Assembly (NCBI RefSeq): GCF_033568475.1
Contig: NC_133123.1
Location: forward strand, 6,076,001-6,140,000
DNA: 64,000 nucleotides
Direction of reading: 5' to 3'
From: Henckelia pumila
Lineage: Eukaryota > Streptophyta > Magnoliopsida > Lamiales > Gesneriaceae
Shown: piece after piece, positions 36,346 to 47,058 of the stretch
Numbering within the stretch: position 1 is the first letter of the stretch
Layout: the number at the start of each line of letters is the position of its first letter
The notes under the pieces: generated by a model
Databases searched by the model: none
What the model saw: the letters and a program-made list of their open reading frames with translations, nothing else
What the model was told of the DNA's origin: nothing
Translations under genes and position numbers: made by a program

Positions 36346-37060
36346 GCCAAATTAAATCTAAGTGTCTATGCATCAGAAGTTGACCATGTACTTGACTTAG
36401 CGGATTGAATTTGTTTTCTTGAGTATTATGAGTTCTATCTTGTATAATATATTCCAGAATAATGCGTGAAACTTATCTGATAAATGTTGAAGTTCATTTC
36501 GGAATTGGTGATGGATCATGTATGCTACTATATATAATGATAACTAGCGTCTCTCGCACGCATTTCATGTATATACATATATTTTTTTAATACATAAATT
36601 ATTTTATGCTAATTAATTCATCTTGCTTTAAACATTTATCATCGAATATATTAAGATTTAAAAATATTTAGTAATTAATTTTTTTTAAAAAATAGATTAA
36701 GATATAATAATTATAGATAAATTACCAATAAATTTATTACTTCATGTTTTTTACATTATTAATATTCTATTGATGAAGATATAAGTGTAATTTGCATTTA
36801 GACTTTACAAAATTAATTGAAAATTAATTAATACATGGTTCAGATTTTTTATTAAATAGTTGGATGATAAAAAATTTAATTATATAAATAATTTTTAAAT
36901 TTAAATGTATCGATTAACTCTTTGATCCACTTCCAAAAGGACCAAAATGGACCCATTTGCGCTTTTAAAAAAGAAAAAGAAAAGGTGTATATATATGGAA
37001 ATCCCTACAAAAAGAAAGAAACATAGAAAGAGAGTGATTTGGCGTAGTCCAATTAGGGAT
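36346..37060. other. P450 copy 2 downstream spacer
   Basis: 3' untranslated region, then AT-rich DNA. No feature supported. Confidence 0.5.
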
Positions 37061-37644
37061 GACGATTTTTTTCGAATTCCACGGAGAATTCGATATCCGA
37101 TCTGAATAAAGATGAGTATAAAAAGATTTTTTTGGACCCGATTAAATAAATAGATAATCAGGTATGAGGATTTTCGAGTTTGAGAATAGAGACAGATGTA
37201 GTAATTAACATCTGACTCATACTCACATCCAACCCGGATACGACGGAATACCCGATTATATGCATATAAATTTATCTATTTATTTATATTAAATAAATGT
37301 TAATTATAATTTATTTTTTGTTGAATAGTGGTAGTTGGATGAAATGAAGAAAAATATTAGTACAAAGATAATGTAATTTTTATAGTTTAATGATATTGTA
37401 ATATATTTTTTATAATATTTTATTATTTCTTTGTATTGTGTTTAGTTTGTTTTTTTTATCTATAATTTTTTCTTATTTTTTCTAAAGAGTTTGGTAAATA
37501 AACATAATTTCATCGAAATAATTCAAATTTAAAGAAATACAATTGTAGGTGATAATATGGTATTTGGGTAGGGTATAGATATCAGATCCTCCGACGGATA
37601 TATGAAGATGATGATGTAAATTGAATACCCATCATGCATGGGTC
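37061..37644. repeat. Degenerate GATA/CCGA-word repeat
   Basis: The left part (GACGATTTTTTTCGAATTCC, CGGATACGACGGAATACCCG) and the right part (TTGGGTAGGGTATAGATATC, CCTCCGACGGATATATG) flank an AT-rich core. The layout resembles the CCCGA elements at 6353 and 7945 but the words differ. Low-confidence grouping. Confidence 0.4.
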
Positions 37645-37728
37645 ATGGATGGGGATGGGGATGGGGATGGGGATGGGGATGAGGATGAGGATGAGGATGA
37701 GGACGAGGACGAGGACGAGGACGAGGGG
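37645..37728. repeat. GGGGAT / GAGGAT / GAGGAC minisatellite
   Basis: Six-base units change along the array from GGGGAT to GAGGAT to GAGGAC, showing stepwise spread of point variants. The His-Pro-rich open frame on the minus strand here is an artefact of the repeat. Confidence 0.95.
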
Positions 37729-37789
37729 ATATAATAAATGAATATGAGGACGAACGTATAGAATTTGTTAGAATATTTTTCAGAATATT

Positions 37790-38106
37790 TTCAGAAATTT
37801 TGTTGTCGATGACGAATAAAGATTTCCGCCCCCGAAAGCTCTTCGAAAACATCACGACTGTTCGCGAGTGGATGCTTTGGTTCATGAACGGATACATTGT
37901 TTGACTAAGAGTCACACTCGTTCAGATACGTCTTTTCATTCTCTATAAATAGAGGTGCATCATCAGATTCAAATTTCTTGAATAAGATTATTATCTCCAT
38001 TATATCCTGAGAGAGATCTTAAAAACATCTCTTAAAAAATAGCGTTTAAAACGTGCCTTGGAGTTCATCATTAAATCCTTTCTAAATTTACGAAATTCTT
38101 CAACAG
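37790..38106 (+). promoter_or_regulatory. Orphan TATA promoter block (LTR- or pararetrovirus-like)
   Basis: A GC-richer island in AT-rich DNA with CTATAAATAG (37943-37952) followed by a leader-like segment (GGTGCATCATCAG, TTGAATAAGATTATT). Upstream is a TGACG word (37810). No gene follows, so it looks like a solo LTR or a viral promoter remnant. The same ten-base TATA box is in the solo-LTR-like block at 11281-11290. Confidence 0.4.
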
Positions 38107-39451
38107 AATCTTAGCCAAACATTACCCATTGTCATTCTTAAGTCCAATTTTGTTCAAATTTCTCAATTTCCATGGTAAAATACCCTATTACCACCTACAA
38201 TTTGATTTTATGAAAAATGGTAAAATAACAAACTAAAGTGGCATTGATAATTAAATTCCTCTAATTGGTCATCAAATGTGTTAGATGTGATTTGCTTTTT
38301 ATATGCTAGTAGTTTTGCACGCATGTTGATATGAAAATACTAGATATAACATAAAATTTATGTGTTTTTATTTTTTTTATTATCTGAAAGAAATTGGAAA
38401 ATAAAATTTATTACCAAGAATCATATATATTATACAGAAATAAAAGAAAATCATAAATGATGAATTAGTTTGAATAATCCTAAAAATAAATATTAACTTT
38501 AATTTAGTACTCCTTTAAAATAGGACGGGGAATTTAAATATAATAAAAGTAGTTTAAGGGGGGAAAAAATACTAAAAACCAATGTTCCGTTTTCTAGATA
38601 GCTTGCACCACAGCTTGATGCAGAATTGACTTGCATGATTCCATATAAAACTTGTCGGCAGGCGATGATAATTATTTTCTTCATGAAATAAATTTCAAAC
38701 TGATTCAATCACAGTCAATAGTTCAACTATTCTAGATTAATTTTCAAATTTTCCGATAGCTTAAACACTTGAAATATAATAAAGTTAACACCAAATACAA
38801 AAATTACAAAACATTGATTAGATAGTATACTAACCTCCAAAGCGCGAGTCCTTGCCGCAAAATATTAACAATAATAGAATGAAAAAGGAAGGCGCTAGTA
38901 TGAGAAAAAAGATTTAATCGACCTTGGTATGAATAGGTTTTTTATGAGACGTTCTGACGAATATATATCCGTTAGACGAGTTGCTCCGATCCATATCATA
39001 TGTGAAAAATAATGTTTTTAACATAAAAAAATAATTTTTCATGAGTCGAGTCGAACATTTATCTCATAAAATTAATTCGTTAGATGGAAGTTTTTGTGTA
39101 ACAATATTCTTAGTGTACATTCAATGGTCCACAATGAGACGTAGAAACTTCATTTCTTGCCGTGGTTGGAAAATTGTTCAATTTACAATTCAAAGATATA
39201 TTCATATGATTTCTCAAGCAATTCTCGTGCGCAACACCTTAATTTAAATTATAATTTTGAAATGTAATCATGTCCGAAAATTTTTTCCCCCCTTAATTAA
39301 TCACGACAAGAAATTTATGGATCAACAACACTCAAAAAAACAATGTTTTTATGCCAAAAATGTTTTCTTTGTGTATGTGTGTTTTTTTTTTTATCAACTG
39401 TTGTCTTGAAGGATATAAACCGTTGTCAATGTGCTCACTTCCCACATAATT
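38107..39451. other. Spacer and upstream region of P450 copy 3
   Basis: AT-rich. The stretch 38680-38760 (TTCATGAAATAAATTTCAAA, AACTATTCTAGATTA) matches DNA upstream of copy 2 at 32038-32060 and 32719-32760, but without the MITEs found there. No gene. Confidence 0.6.
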
Positions 39452-39458
39452 TTATAAA
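39452..39458 (+). promoter_or_regulatory. TATA-like box, P450 copy 3
   Basis: TTATAAA about 100 bp before the start codon, followed by the same CCGATCATTCTTGAAACTTG leader word as copy 2. Confidence 0.6.
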
Positions 39459-39553
39459 CCGATCATTCTTGAAACTTGGTTAACAAATTATACATATCAT
39501 ATCCTTTGATTAGCAAAAACACACCGATGAAAATTTATGCTTTCACGATATCG

Positions 39554-41541
39554 ATGGATATATTTTACTTAGCATTGGCACTTTCTTGTGCTATTTTAGT
39601 ATCAGTATATGGGTGGAAATTCTTGAATTGGGTGTGGCTTAGGCCCAAGAAAATGGAGAGACAGCTGAGGCAGCAAGGATTTAATGGAAAATCTTACAGA
39701 TTTTTGATCGGAGATTACAAGGAAATTAGCGCGATGACTCAAGAAGCGCGGTCCAAGCCTATGAACTTCTCGAATGATATAATCCCCAGAGTGTTCATCT
39801 TCCATGATTCTGTCAAAAACTATGGTGTGTATGTGTTGGTATTCTGTAGTACATCCTGGTTTGGTTTGATTCTTGTACCATTTTTCAAGCTCGAAATCGA
39901 TTTCGATATTAGCTAAGAAGTTGCGTGGTTGATTTCCTGCATCGAGATTGATCGACTTTTTATCAACTTGAACTTTCAGGTAAAAATTGTTTTATGTGGT
40001 TTGGTCCAAAACCTACAGCCATTATCTCAGACCCGGAACTGATCAAAGAGGTTCTGTCAAGAAATTATGTTTTCCAGAAAGTTTCTTCTCCTCTGTATAA
40101 GCTTCTACCTCAAGGAGTTGCTGCATATGAAGAGGAGAAATGGGCCAAGCACAGGAAACTGATCAATCCTGCCTTTCACCTCGAAAAATTAAAGGTAAAA
40201 ACTTCAAAATTTTACTCATCATTTCATTCATTAATCTTACTTCGTGTTGTCGTTTAACTTTATAGTACTCTTTTCTTGGAGTACTAGAATATGGTTCCCT
40301 CATTTTACTCTAGCAGCTGTGACATGCTGAGCAAATGGGATGAGATTGTGTCGAGCAGAGGATCCTGTGAATTGGATGTGTATCCTTATCTTCAAACCTT
40401 GACAAGCGATGCGATTTCGCGTACTGCATTCGGGAGTAACTATGAAGAAGGAAGAAAGATATTTGAGCTCCAAAAAGAACAAGCCGGACATTTCTTGAAT
40501 GCGGCTCAGCTCCTTTGCATTCCCGGATGGATGTAAGATTATATTACTCGATTTTCTTGATTTTTGTGTGTGAGTATCTCGATAATAGGTGGTTGTTTCA
40601 TCACATGTTCGAGTGATGTGTGCAGATATTTGCCAACAAAGACGAACAGAAGGATGAAGGAAATTGTGAGGGAAGTGGAGTTGTCGATACTAGGAATCAT
40701 TGATAAAAGAATGAAAGCGATAGAATCAGGGGAGGCTAATTCAGATGATCTTTTGGGTATGTTGTTGGAATCTAATTTTCATGAGATTCAACAACATGGG
40801 AAGGATTCTGGGATGAGTTTGCGTGAGGTGATTGAAGAGTGTAGGCTCTTTTACATTGCTGGGCAGGAGACAACCTCGTCATTGCTCGTGTGGACGATGA
40901 TTTTACTGAGTAAACACTTGGATTGGCAGATTCGAGCCAGAGAAGAGGTTCTACAAGTTCTTGGAAGTTCAACACCAGATTTCAAAGATTTGAACCACCT
41001 GAAAATCGTAAGTTCTTTTTAGAAAAAAATGTTACATGAAAGTTACTATTGGATTTGGACCCCAACTAGATCTGATACGATCAATTAACTCTTGTTCATG
41101 TCTCTCTATATTCAGATCACGATGATCTTTCATGAGGTACTGAGGTTGTATCCACCAGCAATCGGGACGGGTCGAGTCATACACCAAGAAACTACTCTGG
41201 GAAAGCTAACTTTACCGGCCGGAACTCAGCTCGTCTTGCCCACGATTTTGCTGCACCATGACAGCACCATATGGGGGGATGACGTCGAGGAGTTCCATCC
41301 GGAGAGGTTTGGTGAAGGTGTTTCCAAGGCAATGAACGGGAAATTCTCATATTTCCCGTTCGGCGGGGGGCCGCGGATATGCATCGGACAGAACTTTGCA
41401 ATGTTGGAGGCCAAAATGGCTATGGCCATGATTTTGAAACATTATAGTTTTGAGCTTTCTCCATCTTATGCACATGCACCTGATATGGTGCTAACACTTC
41501 AACCCCAATATGGTGCTCACCTAATTCTGCACAAGCTGTGA
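39554..41541 (+). CDS. CYP72A-type cytochrome P450, copy 3
   Basis: Third tandem paralogue, ER-bound. Exons: 39554-39824, 39980-40194, 40288-40532, 40626-41007 and 41116-41541, all GT-AG with matching phases, giving 512 residues. Seen: N-terminal anchor ([18 protein letters not shown]), AGQETTSS near residue 322, ExxR in [13 protein letters not shown], and haem loop [15 protein letters not shown] with Cys near residue 460. At the intron-3 junction the base change GGAG to GGAT turns the Arg of the usual PGWR(F/Y)LPTK into Ile, an unusual loss at a conserved family position. Exon 1 is one codon shorter than in copy 2 ([12 protein letters not shown]). The reading frame is fully open. It shares its promoter and leader block with copy 2. 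Reaction and substrate unknown. Confidence 0.92.
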
Positions 41542-42353
41542 GCCAAAATCTAAGTGCATGTGGGATTATTTTCATTCAATAATATGGTTGAACTTGGAAT
41601 ATGTGGAACACTTGTAAGTTTTGAATTCAATTTCTTTTACTAGATTTGTGTCATGATGTTAAATTTATAAACGGGCACTGTTGTAGCAATTTAAAATCCA
41701 TAACTTCTTCAAAAGAAAGGCCCAATTAAATTTTGAATCTTCTGTCTCAAAACTTGTGGCCTTAAGAATATACATATGTTTGGGTAGGTTGGGCCTTGAT
41801 TGGGTCCGACCCATTTTTTGGCCTGATCCGTGAGATTCTCTGTAAATCTGTAATAATATGATATGGAACAAATATATCCTTATCCTTAGCCGAAAAATGA
41901 AGCAACTTCCTTTATTGAAAATAACAAAAAATGATGGGACAGAGAGTTGGTGAGGAGGTGTTCAAGCGGCGCTACCAAAAAAGACAAACTAAACCCATTT
42001 GTTTTATTTGATTGATCTATTTTGAAGACTTTATTGTAAAATTAATATATTTCTATTTCTGAAGTGGGAATAAAATTTTGATGGGGTCATTTTGTTACTT
42101 TAGTATGTGTGGTGGTTTGAGCTTGGTGGATAGGGTTGAGTGGGTGAGATAATAATGAGATTAATTGAATAAGAAAACTGGAACGGTTGGGGTAGGTGTA
42201 GCATCTCTGATAATAAAAACCATATTACATTAGCATATATCGTTTCATTCGTGCTCGATTCGTGGACGAGCGGATGAAATATGTGCAATATGATAATTAT
42301 ATATTAATATATTTAAATACAATAATAGTATATAACACTGATAATGATATATG
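41542..42353. other. P450 copy 3 downstream DNA
   Basis: 3' untranslated region and AT-rich spacer up to the Gypsy element. The last five bases (42349-42353, ATATG) are the left target-site duplicate of the outer Gypsy element. No gene. Confidence 0.6.
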
Positions 42354-43874
42354 TGTAGCGACCCAACCCGAATTTACTACCTAATCAGAATTATAATAAA
42401 AACGCACGCAATAAAAGCTTAAAGCGTAAAGTGCGGATAATTAAAATACAACAAATCCAATCGGCAGAATACAACCGACGTTATCACAAGTGTATAAATA
42501 TTGTTATACAATCAAATCGAAGGTTCAGGGTAAATAAATCCCTACCCTGTACAACCTCGCACTCCCCAAGCTCAATCCTGCTGAGAGCCGCCTGGACCGT
42601 CCAGCCTCAAACCTGCCCCGCCACAAGGTACACAACGAATACCCAAACACAGGGGCGTGAGCTAAAACGCTCAATACGAAGCAATGATATAAATACAAAT
42701 ATGTGCACACAGATGGTTTAAAACTCAAGTGAAAACACTTGCTCATGGCGCCGGGAATATACAGTACCGGCTAGAGAGCTACTTCGCGGGGGACTCGTAT
42801 ACTCCATATCAGGGCTGAGCCAACCCCATCCTGACCCGAATCCAAAACAGGATACAAGTCTCATATGAAAACTGTCATACCTGACTCGAGTCCAAAATAA
42901 GATCATTGTTCCCTATGGAGACTGTCAATGACTCACATCTCTCCGGATGCAGTCATACGTAAAATCATGTATGTGCTAAGACGGTAAAAACATGCTAAAA
43001 CATGATAAAACATATAGCACATACTCATGCAACATATAAGCAAATATATCATGCCGACTATCTCGATCAGTACTTACGTACCTCTAACACTGGTCAAACC
43101 TAGCTCCACTGACCTAGACTCCAAGCCTACTAGTTCAGTCTACTGCTACTACAATGCAAATATCCATGTATCAATAATAAAGCTCTAAAACCCTTAACTA
43201 AGCTATTGCATACTCCTAAATATTTTTAGGATGCCAAAGCTATACCTGCGTCCGTCGTTAGCCTTTTGTTGACGATAGCCTCAAAACTAGGTCGTAGCTC
43301 CGCAACGATGTCTAGATCACTAAGACACTTCCGGATTCCCTGTAGGATGCCTAGATCTCCCTAGATCTGAGTTAAAAGGCTTAGGAATCAGAGAGAAGAG
43401 AGGGAATTGGTGCGAGAAAATGAATTCTCGGACCCTCTATTTATAGGCAACGTTCGGAGCCTCCGAACCCGGTTCGGACCGTCCGAACTTGATCGAAACC
43501 TCCGATCGTACCTTCGGAGCGTCCGATTGCTCAATATTACGTCAGCCATGACGTCACCTTGCTGAAGTAAGCAATGACGTGTGCCCTGGTCCAGATCGGA
43601 ACGTCCGATCTTACCGACGGAGCTTCCGATCCACTTCGGAGCCTCCGATCCTGAGTTCGGATCCTCCGAACTCGTTCGGAGCCTCCTGACTTGGTTCGGA
43701 GCTTCCGATCCATCCGAACCCTTGGGACCTTCCCGGCTATTTTCGAGTGTTCTGAATCCATTTCTGAAGTCCGTTACCCCAACAGGAACTTACTTAATCA
43801 TGTTTTACTTAATCTAAATATGATCACATGATTAATTACTCATTAATCACTAATTAGAAATGCGGGTTACTACA
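42354..43874 (-). repeat. Outer Gypsy 3' LTR
   Basis: 1521 bp, partner of 58691-60214. Holds an array of TCGGANNNTCCGA-type palindromic words at 43449-43731 and a CTATTTATAG word (43436-43445) that reads CTATAAATAG on the minus strand. The small open frames in it are repeat artefacts. Confidence 0.95.
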
Positions 43875-43888
43875 TTCTCCCCCACTTA
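43875..43888 (-). other. Outer Gypsy polypurine tract
   Basis: On the minus strand reads TTAAGTGGGGGAGAA directly before the 3' LTR, the priming site for plus-strand DNA synthesis. Confidence 0.8.
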
Positions 43889-43998
43889 AGAAATTTCGTC
43901 CTCGAAATTTAAGTCTTAGAGGAAAACATAAATAGCCAACCGAATGTTCTTTAATACAACTGAACAAGTACAAACTCGATATAAAGAAGTACAAAATC

Positions 43999-44371
43999 TC
44001 AAAATAACTCGGGGTGCTTGGCTAACATCCGGCTCTCCAACTCCCAAGTAGCTTCCTCTGTCCCTCTGCGTTGCCACTGTACCATAACCAATGGTATGCG
44101 CTTATTACGAAGTACCTTGTCCTTCCTGTCAAGAATCCGCAGGGGTTTTTCCACATACGATAGATCTCGATCTACCTTTACCTTGGTCGGATGCAAAATA
44201 TGCGACTCGTCCGCCACATACTGCCTCAACAAGGACACGTGGAACATATTGTGGATCTTCGAAATATCGGGTGGCAAGGCCAGACGATAAGCCACATCCC
44301 CAACCTTCTCGAGTATCTCGAAAGGACCAATAAATCTAGGTGTCAGCTTACCCTTGCGACCAAACCTCATC
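43999..44371 (-). pseudogene. Outer Gypsy integrase C-terminus with chromodomain (3' piece)
   Basis: Continuation of the outer pol after the nested insertion. Starts RFGRKGKLTPRFIGPFEIL and ends with a chromodomain (VEKPLRILDRK to EEATWELESRML) and a TGA stop. Its upstream part lies at 54487 and beyond; bases 44367-44371 (TCATC) are the target duplicate made by the inner element. The protein end itself has no other lesion. Such chromodomains steer integration to marked chromatin. Confidence 0.9.
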
Positions 44372-47013
44372 TGAAACGACCCTAACTCTCTAATTATAAA
44401 TAAATATGCGGAAATTTTTTATTTTTTTTTATATTCCTACTATATAAAATATGCACATATATGCCCATACATACATGCACAGAATAAAAAGATTTAAAAT
44501 AAATAAATAAATAAATAACTTAAATAAAATTGCATTCTTTAAATAAAATAAATATCTGAGTCAAACATTTAATTAAAAATACTGCAATAGAAAAATGATG
44601 TAAAATTTGCATGCACAGAAAATATTCAAACCACAACCACTGAAAAATATTGTAACGTGCTGACATAACTAAAACATGCAATATGACTCAGACATCTATC
44701 ACGGTCACGGGGTCACTGCATGTCCGCTCATATGTCCTCGCCGCCGGTAGGAGCTACATCCTCCTCTACGAACTCACCTGCACCATACCAGTGTAGTGAG
44801 CCTAGAGGCCCAACATGCTAACATAACAAGGGTTTAAAATAATTTAAAACAATTAAATATTAATATATAACATATACATGAATGAGCATGCTTAAAAATA
44901 TCATGGCATAAACATAACTTAAATTAACTTAAATAACATAATACATACATATTATTGAGCAGTTAAATTTCTAACATCGCATGGTTGTATCCGTAGTGTA
45001 ACCTTAAATCATACATTAAATACTGATCAGCGTGGAAACCAACGTACGTGGCGGTGATGAATCACCTCTTAAATTGGCAGTAAACTGCCCTTCAATAGTT
45101 CACATATGGGGACGAATCCCCCTTAAATTGTCACACTACTTCAACTTCCAACATAAAATATTTTATTATTGCTCAACCTTAAACATTTAATTATGCATAA
45201 AATTATTTCATGAATGCATGTACTTAAATAAAATGTGTGTCCTTCATATATATTTAATTTAATTTCTTACTAACATATAAATATTAAAATAACTTCAATG
45301 CATAAAAATAATTAAATATATAATCAGGACACATGCAAATTTATCATGGATTGTACCGAACTGCTGGCCCTAACACTCAAGCCCAATTTCTTAAATCTGA
45401 CCCAATAACATACTTAAGCCCAATAACATTGTTCTAAGCCCAATTAAAATAATTTAAAACCCATAAAACATTCTAGGTCCAATAACAACTTAAACTGGCC
45501 CAATGGGCCCAAAAGCCCAAAGACTGGCCCAATAACTTTCATGGGCTCAAAAGCCCATAAAATTAATGGACTAACTTAATTAAAATTTTAAAAGCCCAAA
45601 TAAAATTATTTGGGAGTCCAAATAATTTTATTTCTAATTAATTGGCCCAAAAACCAATTAATTCATAAAATACTTTAAAAATAAAAAGACTCGAGCCCGG
45701 CCCACCGAACCCGAACCCGGACCAACTTAACCCGACCCAATACTCCACTGACCCGACCCGGGACCACAGACCCGACCCGGAACCAAACCCTAACCCTAAA
45801 CCCGACGCCCCCCCCCCCCTTACCCTGCAGCCCACGGCCGCCGCGAGCAGCAGCCCTTTAGGGGTTGCTGCCGCCTCGCTCCGCTGGCCGCCGCCGAGCG
45901 CCGCCGCCCGGACGTAGCCCACGTCTGGGCGGATTGAACCTAGCCCAGCCCCGGTCCCCATGCACCCTAGCCAAGGAACCCGAAGCCCCTTAATCCAAAA
46001 CCCTAGTCTGCGTCTACCATGGAGCCGACCACCTCTTGGCTTGATTCTAGGCTCGTTTGGCTCGAGCCCCTCGAGCCACTTGAGCCTAGACCGACCTTAG
46101 ACATCCTATCAACCATGACCAGCAGCTAGAACGATCCAAGCCAAGGAAAATCGTGAGAATGATCAAGCAAAATGCCTAGACAAGTCTCAAACCTCAAAAT
46201 CGAAATATTTTCCTTGAAAACTTGAATATTCGATGCACAAACAATACACACGCAATAATAACTGATAGGTATGAAAAATAGGGAAGAAAATCATGCCTTG
46301 CACCGAAGAAATCGATTGAACACGTACGTAGAACGTTTCCGGGACGACGGGACGAACACACCTTCGAAGCTTTAAGAAAATCGAGCTATGGAACCTCCTA
46401 GGCTTGTTGATCCAGGAAGAAGATGAATAATGGGGGAAAGGGAGGCGGCTAAGAGGGGTAATCGGTTAAGGGTTTGGGTAGATTAGGTTTTGGGGTTTTT
46501 TGTTTAATTAAAATAGGTTTTAGGATAATTAAAAGTTTTAAATATAAAACATAAAATTGTAAAACTCTAAATAAAAGTTAAAATCTGATAACTTAAACTA
46601 GATAATATAAAAATCCCGAATTTACAAATTTAGGGAATTTTAAAAATAATTAAAAGTCATTAAAATGGCTAAATTTGGATAAAAATGGACTCCTAAAATT
46701 ATATAAAATTAAATACTAAAAATTTTGAGATAATAAAACTCAAAATAATATTTTAGGGCTCTAAAAAGGCTCATGAAATTAATTGGCTAGAAAGTTGTCA
46801 TCTCGTCCGTCCACGGTCCCGTCTACGCGATAACATAATTAAAATACTAAAAATCATAAAAATCACTAATTATGGGTTAAATGCTTAAAAAATAAATTAA
46901 ATCATGCACAAATAATTCACATAATTTATTTAACCCATAAATCTAAACTTTAAATAATTAAATTTCCTAATTATGCATGCGGATTTACGTATTTAAAAAT
47001 ACCGGGTGTTACA
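44372..47013 (-). repeat. Inner Gypsy 3' LTR
   Basis: 2642 bp. Contains clustered GGCCCA/GCCCA words (45360-45660), a GC-rich block with a C10 tract and CCCTAACCCTAAACCC (45787-45830), and AT-rich ends. Near-identical to 51843-54486. Confidence 0.96.
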
Positions 47014-47027
47014 ATTCTCCCCCCCTT
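47014..47027 (-). other. Inner Gypsy polypurine tract
   Basis: On the minus strand reads TTAAGGGGGGGAGAAT directly before the 3' LTR. Confidence 0.8.
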
Positions 47028-47058
47028 AAATTGAATTTCGTCCTCGAAATTAAAGTAC

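Noticed and set aside
37643-37915. Minus-strand open frame rich in His-Pro and Arg-Pro
   Set aside because: It is produced by the six-base minisatellite; no homologous partner or gene structure.
42431-42721. Open frames repeated at 42431-42906 and 58768-59243
   Set aside because: They are the same LTR text in two copies, with no protein family resemblance.
45787-45810. Telomere-like CCCTAACCCTAAACCC
   Set aside because: Only two to three units, repeated in both LTRs of one retrotransposon; not a telomere or interstitial telomere array.
45638-45961. Gly/Ser-rich open frame on the minus strand (also 53212-53445)
   Set aside because: Lies in both LTRs of the inner Gypsy element in a GC-rich block; frames differ between the two LTRs.
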